Assembly (NCBI GenBank): GCA_963715255.1
Contig: CAVQRN010000003.1
Location: 124,001-188,000, forward strand
Reading direction: 5' to 3'
Source of the DNA: JAHEEL01 sp963715255
GTDB taxonomy: Bacteria; Actinomycetota; Acidimicrobiia; Spongiisociales; UBA5794
DNA length: 64,000 nucleotides
Positions 1-8,514 of this stretch are shown here, in pieces; position 1 is the stretch's first letter, and each line of letters starts with the position of its first letter. Position numbers and translations under genes: made by a program. Under the pieces are notes generated by a model. That model had not been told where the DNA came from and did no database searches. It saw nothing but the letters and a program-made list of their open reading frames with translations.

Positions 1-270
1 GAGACTCTGCGAAGACGGGAGGGAAGCGGTTTCCCGCCCGTCGGAGATCTCATCGCTCTCGAGACAGACGCAACCGACGCGGGCCCGGTCCTCGCGGAAG
101 CCGTCGGGGATGCCGCTCTCCTGGGCCCTGCCAAGGAAGGAGATCGAGAACGCTGGCTCATCCAGGGTCGAGACCTGTCCACGGTGCGTCTCAGGCTCCG
201 ATCGGCTGTGCAGCATCTGAGAGACGGGGGCGCCCGGGTGCGCGTCGACGCCGATCCTGTGGACTTGTAG
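1..270 (+). CDS. priA: Primosomal protein N' (PriA), C-terminal end, partial
   Basis: A frame open from base 1 to a TAG gives the last 89 residues of a larger protein. It contains GFPPVGDLIALE (the family's YPPF-like strand), RWLIQGRD and a terminal VRVDADPV, which match the C-terminal domain of PriA, the 3'-5' helicase that restarts stalled replication forks. priA immediately upstream of def and fmt is a common bacterial order, which supports the call. The helicase motifs lie outside the window, so the identification rests on the tail and its neighbours. Confidence 0.75.
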   Translation, partial: ETLRRREGSGFPPVGDLIALETDATDAGPVLAEAVGDAALLGPAKEGDRERWLIQGRDLSTVRLRLRSAVQHLRDGGARVRVDADPVDL

Positions 271-305
271 TGGGGCTCCATCTGGCCTCCCGGCAGTCGA
301 ACCGG

Positions 306-311
306 TAGCCT
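306..311 (+). promoter_or_regulatory. Probable -10 box (TAGCCT) of leaderless def
   Basis: TAGCCT ends 8 nt before the def ATG and no Shine-Dalgarno sequence is present, so transcription would begin at or next to the start codon. The same hexamer sits at the same distance before tyrS, the gamma-glutamyltransferase gene and purU. Confidence 0.5.
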
Positions 312-319
312 GCGTCCTC

Positions 320-817
320 ATGCCGATCTACCCCATCCGTGTGTTCCCCGACCCGGTGCTGCGTGCTCCGACGACACCCGTTACCGAATTCGGGTCCGAC
401 CTTGCGCGGTTGGTGGATGACATGCTGGAGACGATGTACGAAGCCCCAGGCGTTGGTCTCGCTGGACCACAGGTCGGAATCTCGAAGCAGCTGTTCGTTG
501 CCGATGTCGGTGACGGTCCGTTCGTGATGGTGAACCCCGAAATCGTCGAGACATCGGGGAAGTGGAAATTCGAAGAAGGCTGTCTGTCGGTTCCGGGACG
601 CTGGTGGGAGTTCAATCGTCCGGCGTTCGCGCGAGCACGCGGTCTCGATATCGACGGGAAGCCGATCGAGTACGCGGGGGATGAGCTGATGGGTCGTCTG
701 CTTCAGCACGAAATCGATCATCTGCACGGCATGCTCATCCTCGAGCGCCTTCCGAAACGCCTGCGAACGCAAGCGCTCAGCGAAATGCGCACTTCCACAC
801 CACTCGGAGGATCCTGA
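320..817 (+). CDS. def: Peptide deformylase
   Basis: Cytoplasmic metalloenzyme that removes the formyl group from the N-terminal methionine of new proteins. The 165 residues carry all three family motifs: GVGLAGPQVG (44-53), EGCLS (86-90, Cys88 metal ligand) and QHEIDH (129-134, His130 and His134 ligands, Glu131 catalytic). Length is normal. The gene overlaps fmt by one base, coupling deformylation to the enzyme that installs the formyl group. The start has no ribosome binding site but has a -10 box 8 nt upstream, suggesting a leaderless mRNA. Confidence 0.97.
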   Translation: MPIYPIRVFPDPVLRAPTTPVTEFGSDLARLVDDMLETMYEAPGVGLAGPQVGISKQLFVADVGDGPFVMVNPEIVETSGKWKFEEGCLSVPGRWWEFNRPAFARARGLDIDGKPIEYAGDELMGRLLQHEIDHLHGMLILERLPKRLRTQALSEMRTSTPLGGS

Positions 818-1737
818 TGCGTGCAGCCTTTCTCGGTACACCTGCGGCGGCGGTTCCGAGTCTCGCCGCACTGATCGACGTAGCCGACGTCGACGTGGTC
901 GTGACACGACCGGACCGAGCGAAAGGCCGTTCAGGGAAGCCGACTCCACCGCCCGTCAAAGTCGCAGCGATGGAGTGGGGGCTGCCCGTCGTCCAGCCCG
1001 AGAGCCGTGGCGAACTCGACCGTATCTTGTACGGGGCTTCGATCGACGTCGGCGTTGTTGTTGCCTATGGGCGGATACTTTCGCCCGCCGCTCTGGCATC
1101 GGCACCGGCGGGCTTCGTCAACGTTCACTTCTCGCTCCTTCCCCGGTGGCGAGGCGCTGCGCCGGTGGAGCGAGCGATCCTCGAAGGTGACGATTCGACC
1201 GGAGTGACCTTGATGCAGCTCGACGATGGGCTCGACACCGGTCCGGTGATCGCGGCCGTCGAGACGCCGATCGCTCCCGATGAGACCGGGGGATCGCTGA
1301 CCGGTCGGCTCGCCTATCTGGGGGGCATGCTGATCGACGACGCCATGTCGGAACTGCTTGCCGGTCGGCTCGACACGGCGCCACAGCTGAGCGCGGGAGT
1401 GACCATTGCAAAGCGGCTCGATCGCTCCGAAGGACGGATCGATCCGTCGTGGACTGCAGCGTATGCGGAGCGCGCGATCCGAGCGTTCAACCCCCGTCCG
1501 GGTGCGTGGTTCTCGATCGAGGGAGCGCCATGTCGTGTCCACCGGGCGTCTCTCGCGAACGAAGCCGTTACGCCCGGAGCAATCGCGCCCTTCAACGGTA
1601 TTGCGGTGCTCGGTCTCGAAGGCGGCAGCATCGCTCTCGAGTTGGTCCAACCCGCAGGGAAGGCGACTATGACCGGGACCGCCTGGCTCAACGGACGGCG
1701 CGGTGCCGGCGGTCGTATCGACCCGCCGAACGAATGA
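817..1737 (+). CDS. fmt: Methionyl-tRNA formyltransferase
   Basis: Transfers a formyl group from 10-formyl-THF to Met-tRNA to make the initiator fMet-tRNA. The N-terminal Rossmann domain begins RAAFLGTPAAAVPSL. The catalytic block FVNVHFSLLPRWRGAAP contains the HxSLLPxxRG motif, followed by GVTLMQLDDGLDTGPV. The C-terminal domain contains the family's AFNPRPGAW stretch. At 306 residues it has the expected length. It starts on the last base of def and overlaps the next gene by ATGA, so the three are probably translationally coupled. Confidence 0.96.
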   Translation: MRAAFLGTPAAAVPSLAALIDVADVDVVVTRPDRAKGRSGKPTPPPVKVAAMEWGLPVVQPESRGELDRILYGASIDVGVVVAYGRILSPAALASAPAGFVNVHFSLLPRWRGAAPVERAILEGDDSTGVTLMQLDDGLDTGPVIAAVETPIAPDETGGSLTGRLAYLGGMLIDDAMSELLAGRLDTAPQLSAGVTIAKRLDRSEGRIDPSWTAAYAERAIRAFNPRPGAWFSIEGAPCRVHRASLANEAVTPGAIAPFNGIAVLGLEGGSIALELVQPAGKATMTGTAWLNGRRGAGGRIDPPNE

Positions 1738-2957
1738 AGCAGGGTGTCGAGGCGCGCGTTGTCGCTGCCACACTCCTGCGGCGAATCCTCGAAGAGGGGG
1801 CCTACTCGAACATCGTCGTTCGGACCGCGACACCAGACCTGCAGCGGAGAGACGCTCTGTTCGTTCAACGCCTTCTGTATACGACCATCCGGTACCTCGA
1901 TCGGATCGACCGAACCATCGACGCAAGGATCTCGCGTCCAGTCGACGACGACGTACGAGCCGTTCTGAGAGTCGGCATCGCCGAGATCCTGTTCACCGAC
2001 GCCGACGCGTACGCTGCGGTTGACAGCGCCGTCGAGGCAGTGCGTATCGGCGGCAGCCCTCGTGCGTCAGGCTTCGTAAACGGCGTCCTCAGGAACGTAG
2101 TCAGGGATGGGGAGCCGCCTCTTCCGGGCGGCCCAGAGGGGGAAGCGCTACGGCTCGGCGTTCCTCTCTGGCTCTACGAAGATCTTGTCGGGACCTATGG
2201 GGCGGATACCGCCATCTCGTTCCTCGAGTCGTCCAACCAGCCGACGAAGGTCGGTGTGCGCAGACGGCGCGGCGAGGTACCGGGCGAGGCGATCGTGGGA
2301 ATCGAGGATGCGTATCTGGTCGACGACGTCACTGCTCACCGTGAGGCGATCGCGTCTGGCGATCTCGTGGTGGCCGATCCCTCGTCGACGGCCGTTGCCG
2401 CCGCCCTCGATCCTCAGCCGGGAGATCGGGTCCTGGACCTTGCCGCAGCGCCGGGTGGAAAGACCCTCCATCTCTGGGACATCATTGGGGGAGAGGGTTC
2501 GATCGTCGCGATGGACCGACACGCAGGGCGTGCGGCAACCGCACGGCGAAGGCTTCTCGGACTGGGCGCTGACGTGCCCTGGGTGATCGGCGATGCGACG
2601 TCGCCGCCGTTCGGACCGAGCAGTTTCGACCGGATCCTTCTCGATGCGCCATGCACGGGTCTGGGGACACTCCGCCGTCGCCCCGAGATCCGCCATCGGA
2701 TCCTGCCCGGTAGCGCCGCTGAGTCGGGTCGTGTTCAGCGAAAGATGCTCGATGCAGCGACGTCGCTCCTGCGCCCAGGAGGCCGGCTGGTCTATTCCGT
2801 CTGCACGGTTACGCCGGAAGAAACGGTCGACGTCGTCGCAGGTACCGACTCCCATGCCCCGGAGAGCCTGCCTGGCGTCGAGATGGTCGGGGGTGTCCTG
2901 CTCGCTCCGCATGTCACCGCGTCGGACGGGATGTTCATTGCTGTGATCGACCGCTGA
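1734..2957 (+). CDS. rsmB: 16S rRNA (cytosine-967 C5) methyltransferase RsmB/Sun
   Basis: SAM-dependent m5C methyltransferase of 407 residues. An N-terminal NusB-like helical domain (about residues 1-135) precedes a Rossmann methyltransferase domain with VLDLAAAPGGKT (SAM site), a DAPCTGLGTLRRRPE motif and SVCTVTPEE. The Cys residues of PCTG and SVCT are the two catalytic cysteines of RNA m5C methylases. The ATG overlapping the fmt stop (ATGA) was chosen because the conserved N-terminus begins there; the frame stays open further upstream only as an overlap with fmt. Confidence 0.93.
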   Translation: MKQGVEARVVAATLLRRILEEGAYSNIVVRTATPDLQRRDALFVQRLLYTTIRYLDRIDRTIDARISRPVDDDVRAVLRVGIAEILFTDADAYAAVDSAVEAVRIGGSPRASGFVNGVLRNVVRDGEPPLPGGPEGEALRLGVPLWLYEDLVGTYGADTAISFLESSNQPTKVGVRRRRGEVPGEAIVGIEDAYLVDDVTAHREAIASGDLVVADPSSTAVAAALDPQPGDRVLDLAAAPGGKTLHLWDIIGGEGSIVAMDRHAGRAATARRRLLGLGADVPWVIGDATSPPFGPSSFDRILLDAPCTGLGTLRRRPEIRHRILPGSAAESGRVQRKMLDAATSLLRPGGRLVYSVCTVTPEETVDVVAGTDSHAPESLPGVEMVGGVLLAPHVTASDGMFIAVIDR

Positions 2958-2998
2958 TCAACCTCGACCCGTTCCGCTTCGCGGGATCGAGAAGCGGA

Positions 2999-3004
2999 TA
3001 CAAT
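2999..3004 (+). promoter_or_regulatory. Probable -10 box (TACAAT) of leaderless rpe
   Basis: TACAAT lies 8 nt before the rpe GTG codon in the short rsmB-rpe gap. There is no Shine-Dalgarno sequence between them, which fits transcription starting at the start codon. Confidence 0.5.
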
Positions 3005-3012
3005 CGACTCAC

Positions 3013-3676
3013 GTGATCAAGCCACCCCGAATCGCCCCATCCATCTTGGCCGCAGACTTCGCTCACCTCGCCGACGAAGTCGAGCGGATCGAACAGTATG
3101 TCGACCTGCTGCATGTCGATGTTATGGACGGCCACTTCGTCCCCAACGTGACGCTCGGGATGCCGGTGATCGCTTCGCTGAGGAAGGTCACGAATCTCCC
3201 GCTCGATTGCCACCTGATGACACTGAATCCCGATCACTACCTCGAGCCGCTCAAGGAGGCGGGAGCGGATCTCGCAACCGTTCATATCGAGGTGTTTCCG
3301 GATCCCACGGAGGTCGCTTCGATTCGCGCGCGACGTGGGCCTCGGGTTCGGGATCGTCATCAACCCGCCGACACCGTTCGAAGCAATCGAACCCTTCATC
3401 GAACTGGCCGACATGGTCGTTGTGATGTCGGTGCACCCCGGGTTCGGTGGGCAGACGTTCATCGAGGCTGTCTTGCCAAAGCTGGAACGGATCAGAAAGT
3501 TCGTTGATTCAGCAGGATTGTCGACCGATATAGAGATCGACGGTGGAATCGACTCGGGCACGATCCGACCCGCGCGTGAGGCGGGAGCGGACGTGTTCGT
3601 GGCCGGGACCTCGGTATTCCGAGCCCCCGACCCGGTGCTCGCCGTGCGAGAACTGAGACCCGCGATCGGTCAGTAG
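3013..3676 (+). CDS. rpe: Ribulose-phosphate 3-epimerase, frameshifted
   Basis: TIM-barrel metalloenzyme interconverting ribulose-5-P and xylulose-5-P in the pentose phosphate pathway. The first part has APSILAADFAHL, HVDVMDGHFVPN and LDCHLM; the second has MSVHPGFGGQTF and EIDGGI, so all active-site strands are present. The two halves are in different frames: the break falls in the CG-rich run near 3325-3335, and the whole gene is 3n+1 bases long. The combined length (about 220 aa) is normal. Loss of one CG dinucleotide or gain of one base would explain it. Because Rpe is rarely dispensable, a consensus error is at least as likely as a pseudogene. Confidence 0.85.
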
Positions 3677-3683
3677 AGAGAAC

Positions 3684-4610
3684 ATGGGAGATCGGATCCT
3701 CGTCGTCGATGACGACCCGGACATCCTCCAGTACGTGAAGATGAACCTCGAACTCGAGGGTTTCGAGACCGAGACCGCCTCGAACGGAACCGACGCGCTC
3801 AAGGTGGCCTCGGAGAATCCCCCGGACCTCGTGCTCCTCGACGTGATGATGCCGGGAATGGATGGACTCACCACGCTGCGACACCTCCGGAACGATCCGC
3901 CGACAGCCAGTGTTCCCGTCGTCATGCTCACCGCACGGGCGCTCGCTCAAGATCGCGTGAAGGGATTGGATCTTGGAGCGGATGACTACATCACGAAGCC
4001 CTTCGCGGTGGAAGAACTCATTGCTCGTGTACGAACCGTGATCCGTCGTGCCCAGCAGATGCGAGACGTCTCGCCGCTCACCGGGCTCCCCGGCAACTTC
4101 CGGATTGCGGGGGAACTCGAACGACGGATCGGCGAACGGACACCGATCGCGGTCGTCTACGGCGATCTCGACAACTTCAAGGCCTTCAACGACCACTACG
4201 GCTTCATGCGGGGCGACATCGTCATCAAGTTCACCGCCAAGATGATGGTTGATGCTGCCGCGTCGTGCGGCGATCCCGACGCGTTCGTGGGCCACGTCGG
4301 CGGTGACGACTACATCGCTCTGATTGATCCGGAACTCGTCGATGTCTTCTGCACCACGGTTATCCACAACTTCGACGATGGGATTCTCGACTTCTATGAC
4401 ACGGCTGACGCGGTTCAGGGCTACATCGAGGTGACCGATCGGCGGGGCGAACGTCACGCCTTCCCGATCGTGTCGTTCTCGATGGGTGTCGTGACGAACC
4501 AGGAACGAGCCATTGCCTCGGAGTGGGAAGCCTCGGCGATCGCCTCCGAGATGAAGGAATTCGCGAAACGGCAGCCGGGATCGACCTACTCAGTAGACCG
4601 CAGGCAGTAG
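3684..4610 (+). CDS. Response regulator with degenerate GGDEF domain
   Basis: The 308-residue protein has a REC domain (1-120) with the acidic pocket at VVDDD, phospho-acceptor Asp53 in LLDVMMPGMDG, and Lys105 in TKPF. A diguanylate-cyclase-like domain follows, recognisable from LTGLPGN (132-138) and GDLDNFKAFND (160-170). The signature loop reads GGDDY (206-210) instead of GGDEF, so Glu is replaced by Asp and Phe by Tyr. It may be a weak cyclase or a GTP/c-di-GMP-sensing pseudo-enzyme. No sensor kinase is adjacent. It starts 7 nt after rpe. Confidence 0.85.
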   Translation: MGDRILVVDDDPDILQYVKMNLELEGFETETASNGTDALKVASENPPDLVLLDVMMPGMDGLTTLRHLRNDPPTASVPVVMLTARALAQDRVKGLDLGADDYITKPFAVEELIARVRTVIRRAQQMRDVSPLTGLPGNFRIAGELERRIGERTPIAVVYGDLDNFKAFNDHYGFMRGDIVIKFTAKMMVDAAASCGDPDAFVGHVGGDDYIALIDPELVDVFCTTVIHNFDDGILDFYDTADAVQGYIEVTDRRGERHAFPIVSFSMGVVTNQERAIASEWEASAIASEMKEFAKRQPGSTYSVDRRQ

Positions 4611-4640
4611 CCCGCTGTCCCGCTGGTAGCTGGTTGCTGC

Positions 4641-4667
4641 CTCCGCTACTCCGCTACTCCGCTACTC
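4641..4667. repeat. Octamer tandem repeat CTCCGCTA x3
   Basis: Three exact copies of CTCCGCTA followed by CTCG lie after the response-regulator gene. The reverse complement (GGAGTAGC x3) occurs at the end of ribH, so inverted copies bracket the riboflavin operon. Confidence 0.8.
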
Positions 4668-4718
4668 GTTTCCCGGCTCGCCACGGCGCGATCCCCACTA
4701 CCCTTACACGTGCCCCCT

Positions 4719-4829
4719 TCAGGGCAGGGTGCGATTCCCGACCGGCGGTGAGAGTCCGCGAACCCTTTCAAGGGTTGACCCGGTGAAATTCCGGGACCGA
4801 CGGTGACAGTCCGGATGGGAGAAGGAGGG
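4719..4829 (+). promoter_or_regulatory. FMN riboswitch (RFN element)
   Basis: The conserved RFN blocks appear in order: AGGGCAGGGTG, GATTCCCGACCGGCGG, GAGAGTCCGCGA, a variable stem, GACCCGGTGAAATTCCGGG, ACCGACGGTGACAGTCC and GGATGGGAGAAGGAGG. The aptamer's last bases contain the AGGAGG ribosome binding site of ribD, so FMN binding could directly mask translation initiation. It precedes the complete riboflavin operon, as expected for feedback by the end product FMN. Confidence 0.95.
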
Positions 4830-4832
4830 CGT

Positions 4833-5930
4833 GTGACGCGCCGCGTTGAGAACAATCTGTTCCCTGCGCACCGCGCGGATGAGATGATGCGCCGTGCCAT
4901 TGGACTCACCATTGGCACGATGCCGCATCCGAATCCGCGAGTCGGTGCCATCGTGCTTGCCCCGGATGGGGAGGTCGTGTCTGAACGCGCTCACCTCCGA
5001 GCCGGAACCGTCCACGCCGAGGCGGCGGCGCTCGCCGATGCCGGGCCAAGGGCAATTGGCACGACCGTTGTCGTAACCCTCGAGCCGTGTGCGCATCACG
5101 GGAACACGCCTCCCTGTGTCGATGCGATCATCAACGCCGGCGTCGCACGAGTCGTCGTGGGAACACTTGATCCCGATCCTCGCGTGGCAGGCAGGGGCAT
5201 CGCACAACTCAGAGAAGCCGGTATCGAAGTACTCACCGGCATCGAAGAGACCGCAGTGCGCGCCAACGACCCTGCGTACTACCACCATCGCTCCACCGGA
5301 CTGCCGTTCGTGACCTTGAAGTCCGCCCTGACGCTCGATGGCCAGGCTGCGGCAGCGGACCACACCTCACGATGGATCACCGGACCGGAGGCCAGGGAGG
5401 ACGGTCACCGCTTGCGGGCGGAGAGTGGTGCCGTCATGGTTGGGGCAGGCACGGTGATCTCGGACAACCCGCGCCTGGATGTCCGCATCGACGGATACGA
5501 CGGTCGTCAACCCCGTCCCGTCATCGTCGCGGGACGGCGCCCAATCCCTCTGGATGCTGCACTCCTCGCTCGAGATCCGATCGTATTCACGAGCGGTTCC
5601 GATCAGCCGGGCCTCGGAGATATCGAGCAGGTCGCTGCCCCTGGTCCAGATGGGGTGGACCTCCCGGCGGCGATCAAACACCTCGGTCGGGAAGGTGTTG
5701 TTGCCTTGCTCATCGAAGGTGGACCCACGATCGCCGGCGCGGCGCTGCGAGCCGGACTTGTCGATCGAATCATTCTCCACTACGGAGCGAAACTCGGCGT
5801 CGGCACGGGTCTGCCGGCGTTCACCGGCATATTCCGGACGATTACCGACGCTCAAGCGGTGACCATCAAACAGGTGACGACCGTCGGATCGGATATCAGG
5901 ATCGAAGCGACGATCGAAAGAGAGACGTGA
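4833..5930 (+). CDS. ribD: Bifunctional riboflavin deaminase/reductase RibD
   Basis: Catalyses steps 2 and 3 of riboflavin synthesis: deamination of the pyrimidine, then NADPH-dependent reduction of the ribosyl group. The N-terminal deaminase domain has PHPNPRVGA, the zinc motif TVHAEAAAL and PCAHHGNTPPC. The C-terminal reductase domain has LKSALTLDGQAA, RAESGAVMVGAGTV and LLIEGGPT. I chose GTG at 4833 because AGGAGG lies 4 nt upstream inside the riboswitch; 365 residues is the usual size. The stop overlaps the next ATG. Confidence 0.95.
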   Translation: MTRRVENNLFPAHRADEMMRRAIGLTIGTMPHPNPRVGAIVLAPDGEVVSERAHLRAGTVHAEAAALADAGPRAIGTTVVVTLEPCAHHGNTPPCVDAIINAGVARVVVGTLDPDPRVAGRGIAQLREAGIEVLTGIEETAVRANDPAYYHHRSTGLPFVTLKSALTLDGQAAAADHTSRWITGPEAREDGHRLRAESGAVMVGAGTVISDNPRLDVRIDGYDGRQPRPVIVAGRRPIPLDAALLARDPIVFTSGSDQPGLGDIEQVAAPGPDGVDLPAAIKHLGREGVVALLIEGGPTIAGAALRAGLVDRIILHYGAKLGVGTGLPAFTGIFRTITDAQAVTIKQVTTVGSDIRIEATIERET

Positions 5931-6541
5931 TGTTCACCGGAATCGTCAGCGAACTCGGCAGTCTGGTCGGCGCAGAGGCCACCGATGGCGGCGCCGTGTT
6001 CGAAGTTGACGCGCCGGCTACGTGCGATGGACTCTCCATCGGTGACTCGATCGCAGTCAACGGAGTGTGCCTCACCGCAGTCTCCGTCGACGGAGACCGA
6101 TTCACCGTTGAGGCCATCTCAGAGACGCTTCAGCGCACCACTCTCGGTGATCTCGACGTCGGATCCTTCGTGGATCTCGAGCGACCGGTGGAAGCTGCCG
6201 GCGGGCGCTTCGACGGTCACGTCGTGCAAGGACACGTCGACGGCGTCGGCGTTATCCGAGGCATCGACGCCGAGGGATCATCGAAACGTATCCGTATCAC
6301 GACACCACCCACGCTCGCACGATATCTCGTCGAGAAGGGGTCGGTAACGGTTGACGGCGTAAGTCTGACAATCACAGCGGTATCGGCCATCGCAGTCGGT
6401 GAACCCTGGTTCGAGATCGCCCTGATTCCGCACACGCTGGAAGTCACCGTTTTGGGTTTCAAGACGGTGGGTGATCGAGTCAATCTCGAAGCGGACATTC
6501 TTGCCAAGTACGTGGAACGATTGATGGAGGCACGAGGATGA
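5930..6541 (+). CDS. ribE: Riboflavin synthase alpha chain
   Basis: Dismutates two 6,7-dimethyl-8-ribityllumazine molecules to riboflavin. The protein (203 residues) has the invariant MFTGIV start, VNGVCLTAV, and two tandem lumazine-binding barrels; the second begins near DGHVVQGHVDGVG and has VDGVSLTI. The ATG overlaps the ribD stop and the gene end overlaps ribBA, so translation is probably coupled. Confidence 0.96.
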   Translation: MFTGIVSELGSLVGAEATDGGAVFEVDAPATCDGLSIGDSIAVNGVCLTAVSVDGDRFTVEAISETLQRTTLGDLDVGSFVDLERPVEAAGGRFDGHVVQGHVDGVGVIRGIDAEGSSKRIRITTPPTLARYLVEKGSVTVDGVSLTITAVSAIAVGEPWFEIALIPHTLEVTVLGFKTVGDRVNLEADILAKYVERLMEARG

Positions 6542-7743
6542 AGTACGCGACGATCGAGGAAGCGATCGCAGCGATCGCACGCGGGGAGATGGTCCTCGTC
6601 GTCGACGATGAGGACCGCGAGAACGAGGGCGATCTGATCGTCGCCGCAGAGAAGATTACGGCCCAGCACATCGCGTTCATGGTCCGATACACGAGCGGTC
6701 TGATCTGTCTGCCGATGACCGGTGAACGACTCGACGACCTCGGACTGCCCCTCATGGTGCGCGAGAACACCGACACCCACAAGACAGCGTTCACCGTGTC
6801 GATCGATCTTGCCGACGGCACGACCACGGGAATATCGGCGTCAGATCGGGCCAGGACGATTCGCGCCGCCGCTGACCCGTCGACGACGAACGTGCAGTTC
6901 AATCGACCGGGCCATGTGTTCCCTCTCCGCTATCAACCGGGCGGGGTACTCGTCCGGCCCGGGCACACCGAGGCAGCAGTCGACCTTGCTCGCCTCGCAG
7001 GACTCAGCCCCGCAGGTGTCCTCTGTGAGGTGGTCAACGACGACGGCACTATGTCAAAGGGTGAGTCCCTGATGACGTTCGCCGATGAGCACGGGATCTC
7101 GATCATCACGATCGAAGATCTGGTCTCGTACCGGTGGCGGGAGGAGGCACTCGTGACGCGGGAATCCGAGGCTTCGATACCCACGATCGTCGCCGACTTC
7201 CGGGCGATCGGGTATAGGGCCAAGGACACCGGATCGGAACACATTGCTCTCGTGCTCGGCGACGTTGCCGGCCATGAAGGTGTGCTGACACGACTCCATT
7301 CGGTCTGTCTCACCGGTGATGTGTTCGGGAGCCTGCGCTGCGACTGTGGAGCGCAGTTGGCGGAATCCATGAACCTGATCGCGGAAGAGGGCGAAGGGAT
7401 CATCGTCTACAACCCCACGCACGAAGGCCGGGGGACCGGGCTGATCGACAAGCTGGCCGCCTATCGGCTTCAGGAGCAGGGCCTCGACACGGCGGAAGCG
7501 AACGTGCAGATCGGGCATTCCGTGGACAGCCGCCACTATGGCGTCGACGCGCAGATCCTCCACGATCTCAAGGTCTCGAGCGTCAGACTCATCACGAACA
7601 ATCCGGAGAAGATCCAGCAACTGCGCACGTTCGGCGTTGAGGTCGACGAACGGATTCCCCTGTGGGTCGGTGAGAATCAACACAACAGCTTCTACCTCCG
7701 AACCAAGGCGACGAAACTCGGCCACCTGGGTTCGACGTCATGA
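6538..7743 (+). CDS. ribBA: 3,4-DHBP synthase / GTP cyclohydrolase II
   Basis: Fusion enzyme supplying both riboflavin precursors. The N-terminal half (to about residue 205) is DHBP synthase, shown by VVDDEDRENEGDL, the YTSGLIC block and PGHTEAAVDLARLAG. The C-terminal half is GTP cyclohydrolase II with the zinc motif GSLRCDCGAQL, EGRGTGLIDKL and LITNNPEK. At 401 residues both domains are complete. It overlaps ribE at the front and ribH at the end by 4 nt each. Confidence 0.96.
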   Translation: MKYATIEEAIAAIARGEMVLVVDDEDRENEGDLIVAAEKITAQHIAFMVRYTSGLICLPMTGERLDDLGLPLMVRENTDTHKTAFTVSIDLADGTTTGISASDRARTIRAAADPSTTNVQFNRPGHVFPLRYQPGGVLVRPGHTEAAVDLARLAGLSPAGVLCEVVNDDGTMSKGESLMTFADEHGISIITIEDLVSYRWREEALVTRESEASIPTIVADFRAIGYRAKDTGSEHIALVLGDVAGHEGVLTRLHSVCLTGDVFGSLRCDCGAQLAESMNLIAEEGEGIIVYNPTHEGRGTGLIDKLAAYRLQEQGLDTAEANVQIGHSVDSRHYGVDAQILHDLKVSSVRLITNNPEKIQQLRTFGVEVDERIPLWVGENQHNSFYLRTKATKLGHLGSTS

Positions 7744-8216
7744 CCGAGGAGCTTCGTGGGGACCTCGATGCGGCCGATCTTCGTGTCTGCGTGGTGCGTT
7801 CCCTGTTCAATCGGCCGGTGACCGATGGCCTCCTGGTCGGGGCGCTCGCCCTCCTCGATGAAGCGGGAGCGGACGACGTCACCGTCATCGACGTAGAAGG
7901 GGCTTTCGAGGCTCCGCTCGTGGCGCAGAACATGGCCCAAGACGGCTACGACGCGGTCATCGTCCTTGGTGCCGTTGTGGAAGGAGAGACCGACCACTAC
8001 GAGCACATCGCGCACCGCGCTTCTGAAGGGCTGATGCGAGTCATGCTCGACACCGGTGTCCCGGTCAGCTTCGGCATCCTGACCGTTCGCGAACCCGCGC
8101 ACGCCTTCGCAAGAAGCGCCCCCGACGAACACAACAAAGGGAGAGAGGCAGCAGAGGCCGCGGTCAGGACGGCGAGTCTCCTCAAACGGCTCAGGAGTAG
8201 CGGAGTAGCGGAGTAG
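7740..8216 (+). CDS. ribH: 6,7-dimethyl-8-ribityllumazine synthase
   Basis: Penultimate enzyme of riboflavin synthesis, usually forming hollow capsids. The 158 residues include VVRSLFNRPVTDGLL (substrate loop), VLGAVVEGETDHYE (phosphate site with catalytic His) and FGILTV. The last codons (SSGVAE) are written by an octamer tandem repeat that continues past the stop, so the extreme C-terminus may be repeat-derived and not functional. Last gene of the rib operon. Confidence 0.94.
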   Translation: MTEELRGDLDAADLRVCVVRSLFNRPVTDGLLVGALALLDEAGADDVTVIDVEGAFEAPLVAQNMAQDGYDAVIVLGAVVEGETDHYEHIAHRASEGLMRVMLDTGVPVSFGILTVREPAHAFARSAPDEHNKGREAAEAAVRTASLLKRLRSSGVAE

Positions 8217-8318
8217 CAGAGAGGTCATCGGACGGTGATCCGGCTCCGCGGCTACTCAGCGCCTCAGTCACTCGGCTACCCAGCTACTCGGCTACCCAGC
8301 TACCGAGCTACTCGGTCA
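8194..8318. repeat. Repeat cluster after ribH, possible terminator hairpin
   Basis: Three exact GGAGTAGC units (8194-8217) cover the ribH stop. About 50 nt later come GCTACTC-rich segments including a 16-bp unit in tandem (8271-8286, 8287-8302). The two parts are largely complementary (GGAGTAGC against GCTACTCx), so the transcript could fold into a long hairpin that ends the rib operon. Confidence 0.6.
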
Positions 8319-8381
8319 TCTGATCGAGATTGAAGTACGCGACGCCGACGCCTACTGTTCTGCCCACAACTGACAAAGCGG

Positions 8382-8485
8382 AGGCGCCTGCTTCCCACCC
8401 TGTCACCGTCTCAGGTGGACCGGGTCGCACTACCAGGCAGCACTCGCGTCGTGCTGCCTTTGTTATGGCACCAGGCGCCTGCTTC
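8382..8485 (+). promoter_or_regulatory. infC leader: direct repeat and terminator-like hairpin
   Basis: A 13-nt exact direct repeat AGGCGCCTGCTTC (8382-8394 and 8473-8485) brackets a 9-bp stem with 7-nt loop (8435-8443/8451-8459) that is followed by TTGTTA. This resembles an attenuator in the long leader of the infC-rpmI-rplT operon, whose products are commonly autoregulated. I cannot assign it to a named leader family. Confidence 0.55.
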
Positions 8486-8514
8486 GTCAACACATACGAG
8501 CAGGAGGTACTCCG

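Noticed and set aside
931..1926. Long minus-strand frame opposite fmt and rsmB
   Set aside because: High-GC shadow frame with no motifs; both plus-strand genes are certain.
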